Assembly (NCBI GenBank): GCA_034437075.1
Contig: DAOTVD010000314.1
Location: 1 to 28,980 of the forward strand
Origin: DAOTVD01 sp034437075
GTDB taxonomy: Bacteria > Chloroflexota > Anaerolineae > Aggregatilineales > J027
Length of the DNA: 28,980 nt
Direction: 5' to 3'
How positions within the stretch are numbered: the first letter of the stretch is position 1; every line of letters starts with the position of its first letter. A program made the position numbers and the translations under genes. Shown one piece after another: positions 18,601-25,298 of the stretch. The notes under the pieces were generated by a model. The model had not been told where the DNA came from. It was given only the letters and a program-made list of their open reading frames with translations, and did not search any database.

Positions 18601-18998
18601 GTGGCCACCAACAGCCCGGCCAACCCGGCTATCAACAACAGCCGCCGCCCTCCACTGGTGGTTTTGGGCAGCCCGCCAATCTTGGCCCCGGCGGATTCCA
18701 ACAACCGGGCTACCAACAACCGCCGCGCTTTGATCCACAGTACGGGGGCGCGCCACCGCCCAACCAACCCCAGCCTGGTTGGGGCGCCACCCAGCAAGGG
18801 CCGCCACAATCGGGATTCGGCGCGCCGCCGCAGAGTTATCAGGGCTACGGCCAACCCCAAAACCAGATGCCCAACCAAGGTGGCGATTTTGGTCAGCAAC
18901 ATGGCTTCGGGCGCCGGGGTGGGGGCGAGAATCTCTACAACCAACAAGGCTACCAGTACCCCGAGGTCGATGACTCGGACAACGAAAGCTACTACTAG
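15675..18998 (+). CDS. HerA/FtsK-type ATPase with two prion-like Gln/Gly/Pro-rich regions and a coiled coil
   Basis: This protein has 1107 residues from the ATG at 15675; an in-frame TTG two codons earlier is less likely. Residues 1-460 form a DUF87/HerA-like motor ATPase: Walker A GMTGSGKT at 43-50, an IIDPKGD element at 69-75, Walker B ILYFDE at 328-333 and a sensor-like ATQNP at 368-372. A low-complexity region (about 472-640) repeats units such as GFQGQQQG. A folded domain (about 645-800) with several Tyr and Trp follows. A long highly charged coiled coil (about 805-935) ends in a short conserved IAWKPFYF segment. A second Gln/Gly/Pro-rich tail (about 972-1092) closes the protein, with an acidic end. 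Similar ATPase plus coiled-coil proteins occur in several phyla with unknown function. A DNA- or polymer-translocating motor is the family inference. Confidence 0.75.
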   Translation: MPFIEAPTTFYLGRRFDYQSDRLIDEVIYYDSRDLTTHAVVVGMTGSGKTGLCITLLEEAVMDNIPAIIIDPKGDITNLLLTFPNLSAEEFRPWINEDDAARAGMSPQEYAQDVAQRWREGLASWGIGPQRIAEFKQHAQFSVFTPGSDTGLAISIVDALQPPREGWFGSEESHRERISGIVTALLALTGKKVNAKEREHVLISNIIENAWRQNMPLTIGDIIVQVQQPPFNTLGVFDIETFFPEKDRFKLAIEMNNIIASPSFQSWLEGEPLDVSNLLYNRQGQPRVSVFYIAHLNDNQREFIITLILESMLSWMRTLGGTSSLRAILYFDEVYGHFPPYPKNPPTKDPILRLLKQARAFGIGTILATQNPGDLDYKGLSNAGTWFIGKLQTENDKRKVLDGLATASSAENPIDTSQMDDLLSALDPRVFVLNNVHDPGGPVVMHTRWAMSYLRGPLTRAQVAQLMAPQKGMMAQGPYSQYHQPGSFPGQQQGYQQQGFLGQQQGFQQPGFQGQQQGAPGSPPPPPGLPEVGNLAPPPGLPEMPGFNPSSFGQQKPAQPPGAPQGFSSAQQPPLPQQGMGYGAQQSGFQGQPGFQGQQQGFQQQGFQGQTGGYQQPGTGGMPAQGQQARHQAGGLPEGFSMTPPSLSSSVNQIYLPMNMPYQQSLAHWEAQNNLRAGNASNPTVLYHPFLLAQCEVRYMDRKMDINVIEKYAYHVMEVRRSGLVRWDEHVAKPIQARSVEYQPAQGAGFGELPPGLTDRKRVSDLEKEVVDYIYKTAYIVLPANHDLNVYSYPGEPYPDFQARVNSVARAGRDEEIDKVTRKYEAQFDKLEDQYKREERELEADQASLQGLGRESLATMGEAALSLFRGRTTYTLSRVTRVRRYQEQAKQDVAESVETLQRLEADMDALQADFEREIARINDKWARLASNITEERVNPLKKDIHIELYGIAWKPFYFTIINGQNAMLPAWQGQHGGHQQPGQPGYQQQPPPSTGGFGQPANLGPGGFQQPGYQQPPRFDPQYGGAPPPNQPQPGWGATQQGPPQSGFGAPPQSYQGYGQPQNQMPNQGGDFGQQHGFGRRGGGENLYNQQGYQYPEVDDSDNESYY
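17128..17530 (+). repeat. In-frame degenerate repeats coding Gln/Gly/Phe/Pro units
   Basis: Within the ATPase gene, units close to GGCCAACAGCAAGGCTTTCA recur irregularly in two clusters, 17128-17235 and 17437-17530. They encode variants of GFQGQQQG and QQPGFQG. Related units reappear at about 18600-18960 in the C-terminal tail. They vary in length and codon choice, so they look like selected protein repeats and not a recent minisatellite. Confidence 0.65.
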
Positions 18999-19005
18999 AT
19001 CACCA

Positions 19006-19029
19006 GGGGGGCGCTAAAGGCGCCCTTTT
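19006..19029 (+). terminator. Rho-independent terminator after the HerA-like ATPase gene
   Basis: GGGCGC (19009-19014) pairs with GCGCCC (19020-19025) around a TAAAG loop, followed by TTTT. It starts seven bases after the stop codon and separates this gene from the glycosyltransferase gene. The short T-tract makes it a moderate terminator. Confidence 0.7.
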
Positions 19030-19058
19030 GGCGCAATATTTGGGGGGGAGAAAAGACC

Positions 19059-20186
19059 GTGCGAGTTGCCATTTTCACCGAGACGTTCTTGCCCAAAATT
19101 GACGGAATTGTCACGGTGGTGTGTTTATTGCTCGACCACCTGCACAAGCGTGGCGTAGAGTTTATGGTCGTTGCCCCGCATTTAGGCGGCCATTTGCCCG
19201 ATTACAAAGGGCATCCGGTGGTGCGCGTGCGCGGGACGCGCTTTCCGCTGTACCCGGAATTGAGCGTTGGCCCACCCGGCCCGCGCACTTATGCGGCCAT
19301 CAAAGATTTTAATCCAGACATCATGCATTTTATCCATCCCTTGATGGTGGGGAGCGGTGGGATGGTTATGGCCAAGCGCCTGCGCAAGCCAACCCTCGTT
19401 TCGTTTCACCTAGACATGGCCCAGATGTCCGATCATTTTGGGGTGCCGTTTATGAAGCCGCTGATGTGGGAATACACCCGCTGGAATTTCAACGCCTGCG
19501 ATTATGCCTTGGCGCCGTCTAAGCTGGTGCAGCAAAACATGGTGCATAAAGGCTTTCGGAATGTGGGCCTGTGGAAACGTGGCGTTGATGCCGAAAAGTT
19601 CCATCCCGGCTATCGGAACGATGCCATGCGCGACAAGCTAAGCAATGGCCAACCAGACAAACCCATTTTGCTATACGTGGGGCGTCTCTCTTACGAGAAA
19701 AAAGTCCAGCATTTGCGCCCGGTGCTAGATGCATTCCCACAAGTGCATCTGGCCATCATCGGGGATGGGCCGTACCGCGCCGAGCTTGAACGCATATTTG
19801 CGGGCACCTCGACCACGTTTATGGGCTATATGACGGGTGAGGCACTATCCCAAGCTTATGCCAGCGCCGATATATTCACGTTTACCTCGGCCATGGAGTC
19901 CTTCGGGCTCGTTTTGACCGAAGCGATGGCCTCTGGCTTGCCCGTGGTAACCTCGCTCGTAGGTGGCGCTAAAGACATCATTCAGCCGGGCGTCAATGGC
20001 TATACCTACCCCGTAGGGGATATAGAAGGGTTGATCGCCGGCGTGCGCGCCATTCTGGCGGGTAAGCGAGAGGAGATGGGCCGCGCAGCGCGGGCTTTTG
20101 CCGAAACCCAAACCTGGGATGCCATGATGGACGAAGTTATCGCAGCCTACGAAGCGCTCATCGCGCGCCAGGTGCCAGATATGTAG
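19059..20186 (+). CDS. GT4 glycosyltransferase, SqdX/MgtA-like
   Basis: This 375-residue retaining glycosyltransferase of the GT-B fold starts at GTG with a G-rich AGG-like site upstream. The N-terminal domain opens with FTETFLPKIDGIVT, the acceptor-side signature shared by SqdX (UDP-sulfoquinovose:diacylglycerol transferase) and mannosyltransferases such as MgtA. The segments LWKRGVDAEKFHP, GRLSYEKK (about 208-215) and GDGPYRAELE also match that group closely. The donor-site EX7E motif is Glu280 and Glu288 in ESFGLVLTE. It probably adds a sugar to a membrane lipid, making a glycolipid or sulfolipid. No sqdB (sulfoquinovose synthase) is in the window, so the sulfolipid assignment is unproven. 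Its stop abuts the stop of the convergent gene with no spacer. Confidence 0.88.
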   Translation: MRVAIFTETFLPKIDGIVTVVCLLLDHLHKRGVEFMVVAPHLGGHLPDYKGHPVVRVRGTRFPLYPELSVGPPGPRTYAAIKDFNPDIMHFIHPLMVGSGGMVMAKRLRKPTLVSFHLDMAQMSDHFGVPFMKPLMWEYTRWNFNACDYALAPSKLVQQNMVHKGFRNVGLWKRGVDAEKFHPGYRNDAMRDKLSNGQPDKPILLYVGRLSYEKKVQHLRPVLDAFPQVHLAIIGDGPYRAELERIFAGTSTTFMGYMTGEALSQAYASADIFTFTSAMESFGLVLTEAMASGLPVVTSLVGGAKDIIQPGVNGYTYPVGDIEGLIAGVRAILAGKREEMGRAARAFAETQTWDAMMDEVIAAYEALIARQVPDM

Positions 20187-20765
20187 CTATTCGTCATCTG
20201 GGGAACGCCGCCGCCGTTTTTGGTAGTAGCGTGCTTCGTTTTCCACAAATTCTATCGTGCCCACAATCGTCGCATCGGGTAAGGCATCGTCCGGCACAAG
20301 ATACCGCTGGGTTTCCAAGAGCAACAGCATGAGCGGGTCAAGCGTAATGCGGTAGATTTCGCCTTTGGGGGGTACGGGCAAATGGAGTTCGTCTGTTTCG
20401 CGCCGTGCCTCGCGCAGGCTCTCGTCGCGCTTCAGCCACAAAAGCCCGCCGTCGAGTTCCAGAGGCACAAATGCACGCGGTGTGGCCAGTTGGGCCATGA
20501 CATGCCCCGCAATCCGGTCTAAGGCTGGGTCATCTAACCCATCTACAAACATCAGATAATAGGCCATGGCATCCAGCACGACATAGGGCGCGCGATTCTC
20601 AGTGGCTTGGCAGAGCCACGAGTCCGCCGACCAAGCCCCGCCTGTGTCGATCATCTTGACCGCGCCATCAAGGGTCCCGTTTATGCCTTTGATCGTGGTG
20701 AATAGGCGCGCCAGGTAGGGCAAATCCCCCGCCGCCTGGGCCGTAATCAGCAAATGTTGGAGCAT
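20187..20765 (-). CDS. Hypothetical protein, possible degenerate metallophosphatase-like domain
   Basis: This protein has 192 residues. I chose the ATG at 20765 because it overlaps the stop of the enoyl-CoA hydratase gene as TAATG, typical of coupled genes; an ATG five codons earlier would overlap that gene more. No signal peptide or membrane helix is seen. The first 80 residues (LLITAQAAGDLPYLARL, then KMIDTGGAWSADSW, then VVLDAMAYYLMF) follow the order of elements in the N-terminal part of 5'-nucleotidase-like metallophosphatases. The His and Asn metal ligands are not evident, though, so this is a weak structural guess. The C-terminus is basic (KRRRR) then acidic. It is the last gene of the CPBP-crotonase operon. 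Its function is unknown. Confidence 0.6.
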   Translation of the reverse strand: MLQHLLITAQAAGDLPYLARLFTTIKGINGTLDGAVKMIDTGGAWSADSWLCQATENRAPYVVLDAMAYYLMFVDGLDDPALDRIAGHVMAQLATPRAFVPLELDGGLLWLKRDESLREARRETDELHLPVPPKGEIYRITLDPLMLLLLETQRYLVPDDALPDATIVGTIEFVENEARYYQKRRRRSPDDE

Positions 20766-21535
20766 TAGCGGCCTTGCCAATGGGCGGAGCGTTTTTCGAT
20801 AAACGCTTGCATCCCCTCGGATTGGTCATCCGTGCCAAAGAGCAAATGAAAGGCGCGCTGCTCGAAGGCTAAACCCGCCGCCAGGGGCATTTCGTCCGCC
20901 ATATTCACCGCTTGTTTAGCCATCTGGCGGGCCAGGGGCGCGCGCGCCGCGATTTCCCCGGCGAGGCGTTGTGCTTCAGCCGCGTAAGTCTCCACCGAAA
21001 ACACATGATTAGCCAGGCCATAGCGCCAGGCTTCTTCGGCACTCAAGCGCCGGTCATTCAGCACCATTTCCATGGCAATGAATTTGCCCACCGCGCGCGT
21101 TAAACGTTGCGTACCGCCCCCGCCGGGGATAATCCCCAGGTTGATTTCCGGCTGGCCAAACTGCGCCGTTTCGGAAGCGATGATTATGTCGCAGGCTAAC
21201 GCCAATTCGCAGCCACCACCCAGGCAATATCCCGACACCGCCGCCACCAGCGGCTTGGTCAATTTGCCGATGCGCTCCCAAATCGAGAAGTCGCGCCCGA
21301 CGATGTCCGCTACGCTGGCCGCCGCCATATCTTTAATATCGGCCCCGGCAGCAAAGGCTTTGTCATTGCCTATTATCAAATGACATCCGATGTCCGCGTC
21401 CTGGTCGTGGGTTTGCAGGGCGGTTCCCAGTTCGGCCATCAATGTGCTGTTCAAGGCGTTCAAAGCCTGGGGACGGTTTAAGCGGATTATGCCAACCCCG
21501 GCCTCGGTTTTTTCGGCAAGAATAGTTTCAAACAT
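20765..21535 (-). CDS. Enoyl-CoA hydratase (crotonase)
   Basis: The start at 21535 (MFETILAEK) is supported by AGGGAG six to seven bases upstream; an earlier in-frame ATG would add 13 unlikely residues. The 256-residue product is a crotonase-fold enzyme that hydrates trans-2-enoyl-CoA in beta-oxidation. The oxyanion-hole segments are GADIKDM and SGYCLGGGCELA. Both catalytic glutamates of true hydratases are present, one in GGCELALACD and one in GQPEINLGIIPG, and the conserved GGTQRLTRAVG follows. This supports hydratase activity over isomerase or other crotonase activities. It lies 42 bp downstream of the CPBP gene and overlaps the next gene by one base. It could work with the acyl-CoA ligase at 11-12.9 kb. 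Confidence 0.93.
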   Translation of the reverse strand: MFETILAEKTEAGVGIIRLNRPQALNALNSTLMAELGTALQTHDQDADIGCHLIIGNDKAFAAGADIKDMAAASVADIVGRDFSIWERIGKLTKPLVAAVSGYCLGGGCELALACDIIIASETAQFGQPEINLGIIPGGGGTQRLTRAVGKFIAMEMVLNDRRLSAEEAWRYGLANHVFSVETYAAEAQRLAGEIAARAPLARQMAKQAVNMADEMPLAAGLAFEQRAFHLLFGTDDQSEGMQAFIEKRSAHWQGR

Positions 21536-21577
21536 GGTTTTTCTCCCTAGCATCATGTCTAAGCATCTATGCATTCA

Positions 21578-22342
21578 TCAAGCGGAAAATAGCAAGGCCC
21601 GTAACACGATAAACAAGCCAAACATCATGTGCATCCCAATCGCCACCTGGGTTGATTTTGTGGCCGCGCGGGCCACGCCGGCCACCAGGCTCACGACCAA
21701 GGGATATACAACGCCCCACCATATATAACCGGGGTCTAGCGCGAAGCTGAGCACCGCATATACTACACTAGAAAGCAGGATGGCCGGCGGCGCGCTCATC
21801 TGCTTCAGCAGCGCCGGGTATAGCACCCCGCGAAAGATAATCTCTAGCACGATAGGCCGCAAAATCACGACGACGAGCGCAGCCATAGCGAAGACAAACA
21901 CATCATCCGTGCCCAGGCCATCTAAGGGCAAGGGTAGTGTTTCGCCCGTCCCCAATACCAAGCCGACTACATCCAGCAGAATGGCGATCAAAAAAGCATA
22001 CAGCATCGCGATCCAGATGGGGGTGTTTTGGGTTGGCGTCAGGCGCAAGGCTTGCCAGATCGATTGGCTCGTCGTGTCCCCATCTAGCGCACGTTGGATA
22101 TACTGCACTGTCAACAAAAGCATAATCAGCGCATGCATCAGGGTGGCGGCCACCAACACTTCCGGTTGGCGCTCATCCAGGGGCGCATCTGCCGCTGTAG
22201 AGGTGAAGACAATGGACAGAAAAAATACGAGGATGTACATCAGCACCAACCCCCCCGGCAGGATTTGCCCCCAGGGCACGGTGGCGTTTTCCGGGCTGTG
22301 TACGCGCGATTGGAGGCGCGCCAAACTTCGCTTGAGCAACAT
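21578..22342 (-). CDS. CPBP/CAAX-protease-like membrane protein with lost catalytic residues
   Basis: The ATG at 22342 is preceded by AAAGGA and gives 254 residues; a longer frame upstream lacks a site. About six membrane helices (near 30-48, 62-80, 110-132, 148-165, 186-202, 208-224) match the CPBP (Abi/CAAX prenyl protease) fold. The catalytic motifs are degenerate. The usual EExxFRG is LEIIFRG (first Glu replaced by Leu166), the FxxxH of the next motif ends in Ser199, and the final HxxxN is HMMFG with Gly242. The EIIFRG and overall layout still mark the family. Like other divergent members it probably acts without protease activity, perhaps as a scaffold. It is first in an operon with the crotonase. 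Confidence 0.78.
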   Translation of the reverse strand: MLLKRSLARLQSRVHSPENATVPWGQILPGGLVLMYILVFFLSIVFTSTAADAPLDERQPEVLVAATLMHALIMLLLTVQYIQRALDGDTTSQSIWQALRLTPTQNTPIWIAMLYAFLIAILLDVVGLVLGTGETLPLPLDGLGTDDVFVFAMAALVVVILRPIVLEIIFRGVLYPALLKQMSAPPAILLSSVVYAVLSFALDPGYIWWGVVYPLVVSLVAGVARAATKSTQVAIGMHMMFGLFIVLRALLFSA

Positions 22343-22410
22343 GGTTTCCTTTCTGTTGGCTGACATCCCGATGATTGGTGCTCTATTGACGCCATATCGT
22401 AGCATATTTT

Positions 22411-22440
22411 GTGACAAGCTTCGTATAGATTGTGTACAAT
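22411..22440 (+). promoter_or_regulatory. Sigma-70-type promoter for the bifunctional nuclease gene
   Basis: GTGACA (five of six to the -35) and TACAAT (five of six to the -10) are separated by 18 bp. The predicted start is about 118 bases upstream of the ATG at 22565. In the leader I see no recognisable riboswitch. Confidence 0.55.
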
Positions 22441-22564
22441 GTGCGTGCTGGGGTGATGACGTCTTGCGATTCGGGGTAATTCGTGCTAACCTCGTCCAAA
22501 ATACACCCTCACTTACAGTATAAAAGCATCATATACACGCTGTGATGGCTGGAAGGGTTTCCTA

Positions 22565-23086
22565 ATGATAGAAGTGACTATAGATAGCATTCGCGTAAGC
22601 CTGATGTCACAACATCGGGTCGTTATCCTGAAAGACAATGCCACCGATCGTTATCTGCCAATCTGGATCGGGCCATCTGAGGCTGACGCCATCACCGTCG
22701 AGTTACAGAACATGGAAGTCGCGCGCCCCTTAACCCACGATTTGTTGAAAGCGGTCATCAAGCAAATGGGCGGCGAGGTAAAGCATATACTCATTAACAA
22801 CCTAGAAGATGACATCTTCTATGCGCGTATTGTCATCCTGCAAAATGGTACAGAGATGGAAATTGACTCGCGCCCCAGTGATGCCATTGCTTTGGCGGTG
22901 CGTGTTCAGGTACCCATCTATGTCGCTAAAGAAGTCATGGATATAGCCATTACACCCGAAGAAGATATTGAGCTTTCCGAACCTAGCGAACAATCCACCC
23001 AGGCAGATGATGATAAGCTGAGCGTGTTCAAGGATTTCGTAGACTCGCTCGATTTGGACGATCTGGACGACGAAGGCAAATCCTAA
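22565..23086 (+). CDS. Bifunctional nuclease family protein (DUF151)
   Basis: This 173-residue protein has a DUF151/BFN domain over about residues 1-130: VVILKDN near the start, LPIWIGPSEADAI, the RPLTHDLLKAVI helix and the closing SRPSDAIALAVR. These are the family's most conserved elements. The name comes from a plant member reported to have nuclease activity; in bacteria the function is not settled. The C-terminal 40 residues are strongly acidic (Asp/Glu-rich) and probably disordered. A GGAAGG ribosome-binding site precedes the ATG. It lies about 100 bases upstream of dnaB on the same strand, so the two could be read together, though dnaB seems to have its own promoter. Confidence 0.88.
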   Translation: MIEVTIDSIRVSLMSQHRVVILKDNATDRYLPIWIGPSEADAITVELQNMEVARPLTHDLLKAVIKQMGGEVKHILINNLEDDIFYARIVILQNGTEMEIDSRPSDAIALAVRVQVPIYVAKEVMDIAITPEEDIELSEPSEQSTQADDDKLSVFKDFVDSLDLDDLDDEGKS

Positions 23087-23111
23087 CAGCGTATTTTTCA
23101 CTTACAACAGG

Positions 23112-23120
23112 TGCTAAAAT
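23112..23120 (+). promoter_or_regulatory. Extended -10 promoter for the primosome operon
   Basis: TGCTAAAAT joins a TG-n extension to a five-of-six -10 hexamer. No good -35 lies upstream. The predicted transcript start (about 23127) falls just before the inverted repeat described next. Confidence 0.4.
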
Positions 23121-23128
23121 CCGCATGG

Positions 23129-23158
23129 CACTATATCGAGAATGTCCATGATATAGTG
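23129..23158. promoter_or_regulatory. Perfect 9-bp inverted repeat in the dnaB leader
   Basis: CACTATATC and GATATAGTG form a perfect inverted repeat around 12 bases. It lies 32 bases before the dnaB start codon and at the predicted transcription start. There is no T-tract after it, so it is not an intrinsic terminator for the upstream gene. An operator for a dimeric repressor, or a 5' stem-loop in the operon mRNA, would fit. Confidence 0.5.
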
Positions 23159-23190
23159 ATGATTTGTACTTTGCTATGTGTCGGTGACAT

Positions 23191-24564
23191 ATGTCGGACG
23201 AACAGCTAGAAAATTCAAATGGGGGCGTAGCCCCACATAGCCAGGATGCCGAAGAAGCCGTCCTGGGGTCTATTCTCATCAATCCAGGAAGTTATTACGA
23301 AGTTGCCGCCTTTCTAACGACGGATGATTTTTTCATCTTGCGGAACGCCTGGGTATGGGAAGCCATGAGCCGCCTCTACGAGCGCAACGAGATTATCGAG
23401 TATCTGACTGTGGTGGAAGAGTTGCGCGCCATCAAACGCCTAGAAGATGTGGGTGGCAGTTCGTATGTCGCGTACCTGGCCAGCAATATTGCTGTCTCGT
23501 TACATGCCGAGGCCTATGGTCGGATTGTCGAACGCACGGCGATTCGGCGCCGCATGTTAGAAGCCGCGTTTGACATCACCAAATTGGCCCGCGAAGAAGA
23601 ATCCGATATTAAAGAGGTTATTGACCAGGCCGAAAGCCGCATCTTTGGCATTACAGAACGCCAACTCAAGCGCGATGTCGTCCCCATTAACGAGGCTATG
23701 AGCGAATACTTCGACCTCATCTCGTTTCTATACCAGCATCAAGAGGAACCAGTGGGGGTACCCAGTGGCTTTATCGACCTGGACAAAATATTGGGCGGCT
23801 TTCAGAAAAGCGACCTCATTATCCTGGCTGCGCGCCCTGGCATGGGCAAGACGTCTTTCAAGCTGAATGTCGCCATGAATGCGGCCCGCACCCGCGCCAG
23901 AGTCGCGATTTTTAGCCTGGAGATGAGCCGCGAACAACTCATGCAGCGCTTGGTTTCCACCGAAACTGGTATCGACTCGCAAGCCTTGCGTTTGGGTCGG
24001 TTGGATCAACGCGAGTATGCGTTATTCCTGGAGAGTACGTATGCGCTGGGCGATTTGCCCATTTACATGGATGACACCCCAGCCCTGAGCGTGCTGCAAC
24101 TGCGCACCAAATGCCGCAGGCTCTATCGCGAGCATGGGCTAGACCTCATCATTGTGGATTATCTGCAACTGATGACCAGCGGCCAAAGCCTAACGCGCAA
24201 CGAGAACCGGGTGCAAGAGATCAGCTATATTTCGCGAGGGCTAAAAGAGTTGGCGCGCGAACTCAAAGTGCCCGTCCTGGCGGGTGCGCAGCTTTCGCGC
24301 GCGGTCGAACAACGGATGGATAAGCGCCCGCTCCTTTCGGACTTGCGTGAATCGGGCTCGATTGAACAAGATGCCGATGTGGTTATGTTCATCTATCGTG
24401 ATGATGTCTATAATGAAGCTAGCGAACGACCCAACCAGGCCGACATTATTGTGGCCAAACACCGCAACGGCCCCACAGGCGTCGCGCCTTTGTGGTTCCG
24501 TAAGCAACTGACACAGTTCGCGAACATTACCAAATCGAATACGATCAATTTGGAAGACATCTAG
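23191..24564 (+). CDS. dnaB: Replicative DNA helicase DnaB
   Basis: This 457-residue hexameric helicase unwinds DNA at the replication fork. The N-terminal helical domain (about 15-115) starts with HSQDAEEAVLGSIL, followed by the linker helix and a RecA-fold motor. Walker A is RPGMGKT at 215-221, the catalytic Glu244 is in FSLEMS, Walker B is LIIVDYLQLM with Asp323, and RESGSIEQDADVV at 386-398 and the KHRNGPTG loop at 423-430 match family motifs H3/H4. Length and motifs are normal for bacterial DnaB and no intein is present. It heads a tight operon with a DnaD-domain protein two bases downstream and a helicase-loader-like protein, so the cassette encodes the helicase and its loading factors together. 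Confidence 0.97.
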   Translation: MSDEQLENSNGGVAPHSQDAEEAVLGSILINPGSYYEVAAFLTTDDFFILRNAWVWEAMSRLYERNEIIEYLTVVEELRAIKRLEDVGGSSYVAYLASNIAVSLHAEAYGRIVERTAIRRRMLEAAFDITKLAREEESDIKEVIDQAESRIFGITERQLKRDVVPINEAMSEYFDLISFLYQHQEEPVGVPSGFIDLDKILGGFQKSDLIILAARPGMGKTSFKLNVAMNAARTRARVAIFSLEMSREQLMQRLVSTETGIDSQALRLGRLDQREYALFLESTYALGDLPIYMDDTPALSVLQLRTKCRRLYREHGLDLIIVDYLQLMTSGQSLTRNENRVQEISYISRGLKELARELKVPVLAGAQLSRAVEQRMDKRPLLSDLRESGSIEQDADVVMFIYRDDVYNEASERPNQADIIVAKHRNGPTGVAPLWFRKQLTQFANITKSNTINLEDI

Positions 24565-24566
24565 AC

Positions 24567-25298
24567 ATGCAGGGTTTTAATGGCTTTCCAGATGGTGCGC
24601 TCCCTACGCTGCCGCTGCCACGCCAGTTTTTCAGCGATGTGATGCCGTACATCGATCATCTTGGCGAGATGAAGGTTACACTTTACGTCTTCTGGGCGAT
24701 GTATGCCCAGGAAGGGCGCTATCGCTATGTGAAGCTTTCCGAAATATTGGCCGATAACCACTTTATGCGCGGCATGCCCGCTCATCTCCAAGGCCCCGAA
24801 GCTGCGGTGCGCGATGGCCTAGAACGGGCCATTGCACGCGGCACACTCTTATACCTCGATATCCAGATCAATGACCAGCCCGAGACTATTTACTTTGTGA
24901 ATGGCGAAAAAGGTCGCCGTGCTTTGGCTGATCTGCGGGGTGGTATCTGGCAACCAGAAACCGCCCATAGGCCCCTTTCGATGGTTGGCGAACGTCCCAA
25001 CTTGTTTCGGCTTTACGAACAAAATATCGGTATGCTATCCCCCATGATCGCCGACCAGTTACAAGATTTGGAGCGCGATTACTCGGCAGAATGGCTGGCG
25101 GACGCCATCCGGGTGGCGGCTCACAATAATAAGCGAAGCTTGAATTATATCATCGCGCTGCTGAAAAGTTGGCACGCCAAAGGGCGCGATAAAAACACCC
25201 AAGCTCAACCACAACCCAACCCCGACGAACTGAAGGCGCGCTATGCGCACATGCTCGCAGCGCGTCGCACCGATGAGACGGATGGGCCTGAAACATGA
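24567..25298 (+). CDS. DnaD-domain primosomal protein
   Basis: This 243-residue protein starts two bases after the dnaB stop. Residues about 20-115 look like a winged-helix region (an aromatic-rich segment with a long VRDGLERAIARGTL helix). The DnaD/DnaB_2 domain spans about 146-207 and carries the family pattern LFRLYEQNIGMLSP, then EWLADAIRVA, NNKRSLNYI and the closing LLKSWHAKG. In Firmicutes, DnaD-type proteins remodel DNA and help place the helicase at origins and restart sites. The tail (208-243) is polar and disordered. Its stop overlaps the start of the loader gene as ATGA. The neighbours on both sides, DnaB and a DnaC/DnaI-like ATPase, make a helicase-loading role very likely. Confidence 0.9.
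   Translation: MQGFNGFPDGALPTLPLPRQFFSDVMPYIDHLGEMKVTLYVFWAMYAQEGRYRYVKLSEILADNHFMRGMPAHLQGPEAAVRDGLERAIARGTLLYLDIQINDQPETIYFVNGEKGRRALADLRGGIWQPETAHRPLSMVGERPNLFRLYEQNIGMLSPMIADQLQDLERDYSAEWLADAIRVAAHNNKRSLNYIIALLKSWHAKGRDKNTQAQPQPNPDELKARYAHMLAARRTDETDGPET

Noticed and set aside
22429..22440. ATTGTGTACAAT as a palindromic operator.
   Set aside because: The centre does not match and the right half is better explained as the -10 element of the DUF151 promoter.
23129..23158. The inverted repeat before dnaB as a terminator for the DUF151 gene.
   Set aside because: No T-tract follows it, and the stem is AT-rich.
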